A stretch of DNA of 6,614 nucleotides. It comes from UBA7398 sp963978235. Its GTDB lineage: Bacteria > Actinomycetota > Actinomycetes > Nanopelagicales > Nanopelagicaceae. Both the position numbers and the translations under genes were made by a program. The notes beneath the pieces were generated by a model. That model made no database searches, was not told the origin of the DNA, and saw nothing but the letters and a program-made list of their open reading frames with translations. This document shows positions 1-4,722 of this stretch, one piece after another. Each line of letters opens with the position of its first letter. Positions within the stretch are counted from its first letter, which is position 1. Location of the stretch: the NCBI GenBank assembly GCA_963978235.1, contig CAXBQM010000065.1, positions 1 to 6,614 of the forward strand, given 5' to 3'.

Positions 1-1067
1 TGTTCGGTTCCTGAAGTAGGGAAAGTGTTCCAAAAAGAAATTCTGCCTTTTCCAGTTAAGGTGGCAGCAACGCGAGTGCCATCAGACCAGATTCCCCATG
101 GCCAAGCATCGGCACCAAGATCGATTGCATAACTTGCACTCGCGCCGGTTGAAGTTGGCATAGTTGACCATACGAGGATTCGATTGTTATCAGTATCTGC
201 AACTAAAAGTTTTCCGGTTGAAGTAATAATGGCATCACTTGGCCAGTTACATTGATTGAGTGAATTTCCACTTGATGTAGAAGTGGTGTTCTGTTGGCAA
301 AGTACAAAATCTGGAGCGGTTGTGGCGCTGGTAGGTGCGGTTTTCCAAACAAGGATTCGGTTATTGCCACGATCGACGAGCAGAAAATTGGTGCCATCAC
401 TTGCAAGCCCGCTGGGATGATCGAATAGTGAGGTGCCAGAAGTACTTGCATACCCCATTGCTGCTAAGTATCCAGTCGGTGAAGCCCCGGTAGAAATTTT
501 TGTTCCAGAACTTGCTGATAATGAAGAGTAAGAAGAACTTATTTCGGTCGCAGGCGATTTTGTTGAAGCGGTGGTACCACCGCCAGTAGGTGTGGAGGGA
601 TTTGCAGGTGATGCCGGATTTACAGGTGATGCAGGATTGACCGGATTATTTGAATGTAATTGCCATACCAGTTTGCCGCTCGCATCTTTTTGACACGTTA
701 AATCTTCACCGAGTGAACCGCGCGAACCTACACCTTCAGTCAGGCATTGCGAACCAAGTACCGGTGAGATCACACCAGGGCTTGAAGGTGAAACAGGTGT
801 CATAGGAGTTACCGGAGTTACGGGATTCATTGGCGAAACTGGAGTTAATGGTGGAATAGGTTTAACCGGAACTCCTTTATTCCACACCAACTTCTTTCCA
901 CTTTTAATGCAGGTGTATTTAACAGCGCTACTTGTTGTCGTTGCACCTACTTTTGAGCAAGCCTTACCAGCAAGGGTCGCACTTAATGCCGGCGTCGTTT
1001 GCAGTGCAGTGAAGGCAGTCAGGAGAAGTAAAAGGAGCAATGAGTAGGTACTTTTAACGATGCGCAT
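1..1067 (-). CDS. Secreted Cys/Trp-module and NHL-type beta-propeller protein, 5' part (3' end outside window)
   Basis: The open frame starts at ATG 1067 and runs 355 codons without a stop to the window edge, so the C-terminus is missing. Residues 1-30 form a signal peptide: basic start, a run of seven leucines at 10-16, and an ALSA-type cleavage site near 27-30. Two similar small modules follow, C37-x15-C53-x8-W62 and C108-x16-C125-x9-W135, each ending in a K-L-V-W motif; the paired cysteines suggest a disulfide outside the cell. Proline-rich linkers (about 66-102 and 140-172) separate them from an NHL-like propeller from about 213. Propeller blades are marked by D-R-G-N-N-R-I-L-V-W (232-241), D-T-D-N-N-R-I-L-V-W (291-300) and a weaker copy ending near W346. 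NHL propellers usually bind ligands or proteins; no catalytic residues are seen. No Shine-Dalgarno is present, but a -10-like box lies 6 nt upstream, so a leaderless transcript is likely. Exact function unknown. Confidence 0.85.
   Translation of the reverse strand, partial: MRIVKSTYSLLLLLLLTAFTALQTTPALSATLAGKACSKVGATTTSSAVKYTCIKSGKKLVWNKGVPVKPIPPLTPVSPMNPVTPVTPMTPVSPSSPGVISPVLGSQCLTEGVGSRGSLGEDLTCQKDASGKLVWQLHSNNPVNPASPVNPASPANPSTPTGGGTTASTKSPATEISSSYSSLSASSGTKISTGASPTGYLAAMGYASTSGTSLFDHPSGLASDGTNFLLVDRGNNRILVWKTAPTSATTAPDFVLCQQNTTSTSSGNSLNQCNWPSDAIITSTGKLLVADTDNNRILVWSTMPTSTGASASYAIDLGADAWPWGIWSDGTRVAATLTGKGRISFWNTFPTSGTE
598..651 (-). repeat. 18-bp tandem repeat coding for a Pro-rich hexapeptide linker
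   Basis: Two nearly identical 18-bp units (598-615 and 616-633, two mismatches) are followed by a degenerate third unit (634-651). On the coding strand they give the hexapeptide pattern Asn-Pro-Ala-Ser-Pro-Val/Ala. This second linker sits between the second Cys/Trp module and the Ser/Thr-rich stretch before the NHL propeller, and differs in period and sequence from the first linker. Confidence 0.75.
787..849 (-). repeat. 9-bp tandem repeat coding for a Pro-rich tripeptide linker
   Basis: Seven consecutive 9-bp units beginning with GG (starts at 787, 796, 805, 814, 823, 832 and 841 on the plus strand; best-conserved unit GGAGTTACC) lie inside the secreted NHL protein gene. On the coding strand they encode repeated x-Pro-Val/Met tripeptides where x is Ser, Thr or Asn. 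The product is an extended, probably flexible linker between the two Cys/Trp modules. Repeat number could vary between strains by slippage. Confidence 0.8.
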
Positions 1068-1073
1068 GTTCCC

Positions 1074-1079
1074 AAAATA
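1074..1079 (-). promoter_or_regulatory. -10 box of a probable leaderless promoter for the NHL protein gene
   Basis: On the minus strand this reads TATTTT, followed by 6 nt (GGGAAC) and the ATG at 1067. A -10 box at this distance places the transcription start at or next to the start codon. No good -35 is visible. The GGGA just before ATG is too close to act as a convincing Shine-Dalgarno. The assignment rests on spacing and on the same pattern at other genes in this window. Confidence 0.45.
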
Positions 1080-1092
1080 TCAGTGGCTGATA
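1078..1092. promoter_or_regulatory. Perfect inverted repeat, candidate operator in the divergent spacer
   Basis: TATCAG-TGG-CTGATA is a perfect 6-bp inverted repeat with a 3-bp centre, in the 55-bp spacer between the divergent NHL and ureohydrolase genes. Its left arm overlaps the minus-strand -10 box (1074-1079) and its right arm coincides with the best plus-strand -35 candidate (1087-1092). A dimeric regulator bound here would touch both promoters. If both mRNAs are leaderless the repeat is not transcribed, which argues for DNA binding rather than an RNA hairpin. The regulator is unknown. Confidence 0.45.
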
Positions 1093-1116
1093 GAGATATC
1101 TAGGAACCATTATCGT
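1087..1116 (+). promoter_or_regulatory. Probable leaderless SigA-type promoter of the ureohydrolase gene
   Basis: A -35-like CTGATA (1087-1092, four of six matches to TTGACA), an 18-bp spacer and a -10-like TATCGT (1111-1116, four of six) lie so that the -10 ends 6 nt before the ATG at 1123. Transcription would start at or beside the start codon. The only AGGA upstream (1102-1105) is 17 nt from ATG, too far for normal ribosome binding, which supports leaderless initiation. Confidence 0.45.
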
Positions 1117-1122
1117 TAACCC

Positions 1123-2121
1123 ATGGCAAACATCGGAAATATGTATGGCCCAAATTTCACTTTTCTTGGAATTCCTCGCTGCGACCTTGACGATGCGAAA
1201 TCTTTCGCAGGAGCCGATGTAGTTATTGTTGGTGCGCCTATTGATTCAGGAACTTCGCATCGATCTGGCGCAAAGTTTGGACCGCAAGCAATACGCGGTG
1301 GCGATTACTTACCGCATGATGCCGAGCGGCCACATTTAGCGATGCGGGTTGATTCGCTCAAAGAGTTAAAGATTTTTGATGCTGGCGATTTATTGATGCC
1401 ACCTGGAGATCTCGTCTCTTCACTCAAAGTTTTGGAAGATGCAACAGAAAAAATTTCCCGCGCTGGCGCAGTAGCAGTCGTACTTGGTGGAGATCATTCT
1501 GTTGCATCAGCAGATGTTCTTGGAATTGCAAAGCATCGCGGTATGGGAAAAATTTCCATGATTCATTTCGATGCGCATGCTGATACTGGTGATCTTCAAT
1601 TTGGTGCGCTCGTTGGTCATGGAACGCCTATGCGTCGATTGATTGATTCGGGAGCGGTACGCGGAGATCGTTTCTTGCAATTGGGACTTCGTGGTTATTG
1701 GCCAGATAACGAGACCCTAAATTGGATGCGCGATCAAGGGATGCGTTCGTATGAAATGACGGAGATTCATCATCGCGGCATGAAAGCGGTTCTCGATGAA
1801 TCATTTGCAACGCTTACTAAAGATTGCGACGGTGTCTTTCTCTCTGTCGATATTGATGTGGTTGATCCTGGAATGGCGCCAGGAACCGGAACGCCAGAAC
1901 CTGGTGGTATGACATCGCGAGAGTTGTTAGAAGCGGTACGTCGAATCTGTTTTGAATTGCCCGTCGTTGGCATCGATGTTGTCGAAGTCTGTCCAGCATT
2001 TGATAGCGCAGACATCACTGCGATCTTGGCCAATCGGGTAGTGCTGGAAGCGCTCAGCGCAATCACATTAAAGAAAAAGGGTGGAAGTTATTCTCCCACC
2101 CGAAATCTTTTAGATCGTTAA
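1123..2121 (+). CDS. speB: Ureohydrolase: agmatinase / guanidinobutyrase family
   Basis: A 332-residue arginase-superfamily enzyme that hydrolyses a guanidino compound to urea plus an amine, in the cytoplasm. All six binuclear metal ligands are visible: H125 (GGDHS), D150, H152 and D154 (FDAHADT), and D243 and D245 (SVDIDVVDP). Other family signatures are S48-G49-A50-x-F-G-P, G165-H166-G167-T168 and the P-G-T-G-T-P-E-P-G-G loop (253-262). Length is typical of agmatinases. The substrate is not fixed by sequence: agmatine (gives putrescine), 4-guanidinobutyrate (gives GABA), or less likely guanidine itself. The convergent gabT, whose substrate is GABA, favours guanidinobutyrate or an agmatine-putrescine-GABA route. 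The start at 1123 is preferred over ATG 1141 because the -10-like box lies 6 nt upstream and no Shine-Dalgarno serves either. The last codons double as the gabT terminator. The symbol names the family, not a proven agmatinase. Confidence 0.9.
   Translation: MANIGNMYGPNFTFLGIPRCDLDDAKSFAGADVVIVGAPIDSGTSHRSGAKFGPQAIRGGDYLPHDAERPHLAMRVDSLKELKIFDAGDLLMPPGDLVSSLKVLEDATEKISRAGAVAVVLGGDHSVASADVLGIAKHRGMGKISMIHFDAHADTGDLQFGALVGHGTPMRRLIDSGAVRGDRFLQLGLRGYWPDNETLNWMRDQGMRSYEMTEIHHRGMKAVLDESFATLTKDCDGVFLSVDIDVVDPGMAPGTGTPEPGGMTSRELLEAVRRICFELPVVGIDVVEVCPAFDSADITAILANRVVLEALSAITLKKKGGSYSPTRNLLDR
2071..2101 (-). terminator. Intrinsic terminator of gabT, embedded in the 3' coding end of the ureohydrolase
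   Basis: GGGTGG (2079-2084) pairs with CCACCC (2096-2101) across an 11-nt loop, giving a 6-bp GC-rich stem. On the minus strand the stem is followed at once by TTTTTCTT (complement of 2071-2078), the classic U-tract, 24 nt after the gabT stop. On the plus strand the tail is only a mixed GAAATCTTTT, so termination should be mainly in the gabT direction. The hairpin lies inside the last 15 or so codons of the convergent ureohydrolase gene. Confidence 0.7.
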
Positions 2122-2124
2122 GAA

Positions 2125-3468
2125 TTACTGCGCTTGCGCCACCGCTTCATCAAGAATTACTAACGCTTCTTTCAGTAAGTGATCTGGCATTACCAGTGGT
2201 GGAAGTAAGCGAATAACGTTCCCATACGTTCCAGCAGAAAGTATTAATACGCCTTTCTGTTGGCAGTACTTCACAATCGATGCGAGCGCTGCTGAATTTG
2301 GTTCATCGCTGCCAGCCTGAACGAGTTCAATTGCCTGCATCGCACCACGACCGCGAACATCACCGACGATTGGGTATTTTTTCTTCATTGCATGGAGCGC
2401 ATCACTCATGATTGAACCGAGATGGTTTGCTCGATCTACTAATTTCTCTTCTTCAATCGTTGCAATAGCGCCGAGCGCAGCAGCACAGGCAACCGGTGAA
2501 CCACCGTAGGTTCCACCAAGGCCACCAACATGTATCGAATCCATAATGTCAGCGCGACCGGTAACAGCTGCAAGTGGTAATCCACCAGCAATTCCTTTAG
2601 CTGTTGTCATCAAATCTGGAACGACGCCTTCATCATCACAAGCGAACATCGATCCGGTTCGCGCAAAACCAGTCTGAACTTCATCAGCAATAAAGACGAT
2701 GCCATTCTTTGTGCAAAATTCGGAGAGGCCTTTAATGAAACCTCGAGGTGGTACGACGAAGCCACCTTCACCTTGAATTGGTTCTAAAACAATTGCTGCA
2801 ACCCGATCTGCACCTAATTCTTTTTCAATTTTGTGAATGACGACATCGAGCGCTTCTTCAGCACATTTTTCTGGTCCACCTGGCCAGCGATATGGATAAG
2901 CCATTGGCATGCGATAAAACTCTGGCGCGAAGGGACCAAAACCATCTTTGTATGGCATGTTCTTTGCGGTCATCGCCATCGTTAAGTTAGTTCGTCCATG
3001 ATAGCCATGTTCAAAGACAACAACTGCTTCACGTTTCGTAAAACGTCGCGCAATCTTTACCGCATTTTCTAACGCTTCAGCTCCAGAATTAAAGAGCGCT
3101 GACTTCTTCTTGCCAGTGCCTGGCGTGAGTCGATTGAGCGCTTCGCAGACTTCGACATAACCCATGTACGGCGCAACCATGAAACAGGTATGAGTAAATG
3201 CAGCTACTTGCTTCTGGACATTTTCAACGACGCGATCTGCGCTATTACCAACGTTCACAACCGCAATACCAGCGCCCATATCAATAATGGAATTGCCATC
3301 AACATCAACAATGACACCGCCACCTGCTTTTTCAACAACTATTGGAAATGACATTCCAAGTCCGGCAGAGACGGCAGCGCTACGACGTTCAATAAGCGCT
3401 TGTGATTTTGGTCCTGGAATTGCTGTAACTAATTTTCGTTCTTGCGGAATATGTGGGCCAGTTGTCAT
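2125..3468 (-). CDS. gabT: 4-aminobutyrate transaminase, class III PLP aminotransferase
   Basis: A 447-residue cytoplasmic PLP enzyme that moves the amino group of GABA to 2-oxoglutarate, giving succinate semialdehyde and glutamate. Visible elements: S128-G129-A130 phosphate-binding motif, Y156-H157-G158, E229-P-I-Q-G-E234 with the substrate-pocket glutamates, D262-E-V-Q265 contacting the PLP ring, the Schiff-base lysine K291 in T-T-A-K-G-I, G-G-T-Y-G-G at 318-323, and R420 in V-I-R-L-L-P-P, expected to bind the substrate carboxylate. Length and N-terminal pattern (R-K-L-V-T-x-I-P-G-P) match, from memory, the mycobacterial GabT, so the start at 3468 is well placed. No Shine-Dalgarno precedes it; TAGAAT lies 6 nt upstream, so gabT probably has its own leaderless promoter although it follows ctaG and the small membrane gene by only 9 bp. 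It converges with the ureohydrolase with a 3-bp gap. Activity on 5-aminovalerate or other omega-amines cannot be excluded. Confidence 0.95.
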   Translation of the reverse strand: MTTGPHIPQERKLVTAIPGPKSQALIERRSAAVSAGLGMSFPIVVEKAGGGVIVDVDGNSIIDMGAGIAVVNVGNSADRVVENVQKQVAAFTHTCFMVAPYMGYVEVCEALNRLTPGTGKKKSALFNSGAEALENAVKIARRFTKREAVVVFEHGYHGRTNLTMAMTAKNMPYKDGFGPFAPEFYRMPMAYPYRWPGGPEKCAEEALDVVIHKIEKELGADRVAAIVLEPIQGEGGFVVPPRGFIKGLSEFCTKNGIVFIADEVQTGFARTGSMFACDDEGVVPDLMTTAKGIAGGLPLAAVTGRADIMDSIHVGGLGGTYGGSPVACAAALGAIATIEEEKLVDRANHLGSIMSDALHAMKKKYPIVGDVRGRGAMQAIELVQAGSDEPNSAALASIVKYCQQKGVLILSAGTYGNVIRLLPPLVMPDHLLKEALVILDEAVAQAQ

Positions 3469-3474
3469 ATCGCG

Positions 3475-3480
3475 ATTCTA
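3475..3480 (-). promoter_or_regulatory. -10 box of a probable leaderless gabT promoter
   Basis: On the minus strand this is TAGAAT, five of six matches to TATAAT, followed by 6 nt (CGCGAT) and the gabT ATG. Its first three bases are also the TAG stop codon of the upstream membrane-protein gene. The -35 region is GC-rich and does not match TTGACA. The box suggests gabT can be transcribed independently of the ctaG pair. Confidence 0.45.
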
Positions 3481-3765
3481 CTCAGGCTGTTCCGGAAGCC
3501 GCGGTTTCGGAATTTTCGGAATATCTCCACGACGTAATCTGCGCCACAACCAGATAGCAACGCCACCAAAAAATGGCCATTCAAAGCTATATACCCATGC
3601 ACGCCAATTTCCATTCTGTGCCCGAGTGAATTCAAACCAGCCTGCCCAGAGACAGAAGGGAAGTGAGATGGCCAAAACAATATCTAAAACAATTTTCTGC
3701 CGCCGCGTGACAGGCTTCGGCGTATCGTCATGAAGCCATTCTGGTTCGTTAGCGGGGCTAGACAT
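3478..3765 (-). CDS. Small two-helix membrane protein, hypothetical, paired with ctaG
   Basis: A 95-residue protein of unknown function. Residues 1-23 are polar and end in a basic cluster (R21, R22, K24). Two hydrophobic helices follow at about 25-45 and 57-75, joined by a short loop N-G-N-W-R-A-W, and the second begins with a striking F-E-W-P-F-F motif. The tail is basic then proline-rich (R75-R76-L-R-R, then several K-P and R-L-P). The basic flanks predict both ends in the cytoplasm. The frame stays open up to ATG 3819, but the start at 3765 is chosen because AAGGAG lies 10 nt upstream and the start then overlaps the ctaG stop by 8 bp, a typical translational-coupling arrangement. Coupling to ctaG suggests a role in oxidase assembly or the membrane respiratory chain, which is inference only. 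No domain is recognised. Confidence 0.75.
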   Translation of the reverse strand: MSSPANEPEWLHDDTPKPVTRRQKIVLDIVLAISLPFCLWAGWFEFTRAQNGNWRAWVYSFEWPFFGGVAIWLWRRLRRGDIPKIPKPRLPEQPE

Positions 3766-4549
3766 CGGAACGTTGCTCCTTATTTTGCGCGGCCATAGAT
3801 TGCGCAATTTCGGCATCAATAATCTTTGATTTGGCTACTTCACTTTTCATCCAATCATTGACTGCAATCGAGAGCCAAATGACATCGATAATCATGCTGC
3901 CTGACCACATTAATGAACCACCGCGACGTTGATCATCGAGGGTAAACATCGATCCATAAAGTGAAGTAGGAGAGACATAAATAAAGAAACCAGTCAATGT
4001 TTCTGGAACCATCATAAAGAAGAGCGAAAAGATTGCCATGGCAGGTGTGATGCGACGTTCCGGATTATCTCGATCCAATATTGAGTAGTAAAAAAGATAA
4101 GCGACAATCACGTACAGTGGAATTGCAATGAAGTCGTGCGCCCACGCATGAGTCATCAAGATTGAATGAAGAGCAGTGAAATGAACCCCCACCATTAGCG
4201 CTGCGTAGAGAAACCAACTGACCCACGAATGCGATAACCAGAGGAAGAGAACATTTTTGGGGCGGAAGAGATTGACACTTCCTAAGACGAGAAGTGGTCC
4301 AGTCACCATCATCAAAACCATGTGTTGAATCATGTGGCACCAAAAGTATGTCGTCGCGAGCGCTCCAATGGGAGTGACAACAACAAGGAGAAAAGAGAAT
4401 ATGCCGCTGTAAAAGGCAATCACAGTCCGTTGTGGAACTTTGCGTTCTCGTGCAACCAAAAAGTAGAGGTAACCAATCAAAATGGTAGGAACTGTTAATA
4501 CCGGCGCTAACTGCCAGGTGGACCAAAATTCAGATGCCCGGTGAATCAC
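3758..4549 (-). CDS. ctaG: Cytochrome c oxidase assembly factor, CtaG family
   Basis: A 263-residue integral membrane protein with about seven hydrophobic helices (roughly 12-32, 42-62, 66-90, 102-125, 137-157, 170-192 and 214-232). It matches the caa3-type CtaG family, which is needed to assemble the copper-containing active site of haem-copper oxidases. Recognisable features are the H72-M-I-Q-H76-M motif in helix three, followed by a Met-rich stretch, further histidines H123, H128, H134 and H138, and the D-D-Q-R-R-G-G-x-x-M-W motif at 205-215 before the last helix. The His and Met residues are plausible copper ligands. The start is GTG 4549; no in-frame ATG, GTG or TTG exists upstream before a stop. 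TATTCT lies 7 nt before it, suggesting leaderless initiation. Divergent to the oxidase operon and overlapping the next minus-strand gene by 8 bp, it fits a dedicated maturation role for the neighbouring CtaC/CtaD oxidase. Confidence 0.88.
   Translation of the reverse strand: MIHRASEFWSTWQLAPVLTVPTILIGYLYFLVARERKVPQRTVIAFYSGIFSFLLVVVTPIGALATTYFWCHMIQHMVLMMVTGPLLVLGSVNLFRPKNVLFLWLSHSWVSWFLYAALMVGVHFTALHSILMTHAWAHDFIAIPLYVIVAYLFYYSILDRDNPERRITPAMAIFSLFFMMVPETLTGFFIYVSPTSLYGSMFTLDDQRRGGSLMWSGSMIIDVIWLSIAVNDWMKSEVAKSKIIDAEIAQSMAAQNKEQRSDV
3776..3781 (-). promoter_or_regulatory. Shine-Dalgarno that fixes the start of the small membrane protein
   Basis: AAGGAG on the minus strand lies 10 nt before the ATG at 3765 and inside the ctaG coding region. 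It decides the start in favour of 3765 over the upstream in-frame ATG at 3819, which would add 18 residues overlapping ctaG. Confidence 0.7.
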
Positions 4550-4556
4550 GGAAACG

Positions 4557-4562
4557 AGAATA
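4557..4562 (-). promoter_or_regulatory. -10 box of a probable leaderless ctaG promoter
   Basis: TATTCT on the minus strand is followed by 7 nt and the GTG start at 4549. No convincing -35 is seen at 16-18 bp. An alternative promoter lies further up on the minus strand: TTGCTC (4605-4610), 17 bp, TCTACT (4582-4587), which would give a leader of roughly 25 nt, but that leader has no well-placed Shine-Dalgarno (AAGG is about 16 nt away). Confidence 0.35.
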
Positions 4563-4637
4563 TGACCTTCATTCTCAATGGAGTAGAGAAATCAAGGCAA
4601 AATTGAGCAAAACCTGAAAATAAACTGGTGGAGAACC

Positions 4638-4666
4638 TTGACTTGCCTGTGAGGCGAACCTATCTT
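4638..4666 (+). promoter_or_regulatory. SigA-type promoter of the cytochrome oxidase operon
   Basis: TTGACT (4638-4643, five of six matches to TTGACA) and TATCTT (4661-4666, four of six to TATAAT) are separated by exactly 17 bp. Transcription should start near 4673, giving a leader of about 50 nt with GGAG at 4715-4718 before the ATG at 4723. The spacer between the boxes contains a small inverted repeat, GCCT-GTG-AGGC (4645-4655), which might bind a regulator but is short enough to be chance. This is the best consensus promoter in the window. Confidence 0.6.
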
Positions 4667-4722
4667 TATGTTTCACATCACAACTGCGGACTACTCATAC
4701 TGCAGAAAGAGAATGGAGTGAG

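Noticed and set aside
203..451. 82-codon open frame on the minus strand
   Set aside because: It lies in another frame of the NHL gene, whose own frame is open over all 355 codons with a signal peptide and clear NHL motifs. The shorter frame has no such features.
598..849. CRISPR-like array
   Set aside because: The repeats are short, directly adjacent without spacers, keep the reading frame and encode Pro-rich linkers.
1068..1122. Guanidine riboswitch upstream of the ureohydrolase
   Set aside because: The spacer is only 55 bp, contains a promoter ending 6 nt before ATG, and shows no room for or motif of a known guanidine aptamer.
3287..3733. 148-codon plus-strand open frame antisense to gabT and the small membrane gene
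   Set aside because: It overlaps confident gabT coding sequence and the well-supported 95-residue gene. Its translation is low-complexity without domain features, and no promoter or Shine-Dalgarno supports it.
3766..3819. 18-residue N-terminal extension of the small membrane protein from ATG 3819
   Set aside because: AAGGAG 10 nt before ATG 3765 and the short overlap with ctaG make 3765 the better start; the extension would only lengthen the overlap.
4065..4526. 153-codon minus-strand open frame within ctaG
   Set aside because: It is an alternate-frame shadow of ctaG, whose helices and His motifs make it the real frame.
4556..4576. GAGAAT/ATTCTC hairpin before ctaG as a riboswitch or attenuator
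   Set aside because: It is a 6-bp AT-rich stem with a 9-nt loop and no U-tract. If ctaG is leaderless it is not even transcribed. It is mentioned only as a possible protein site.
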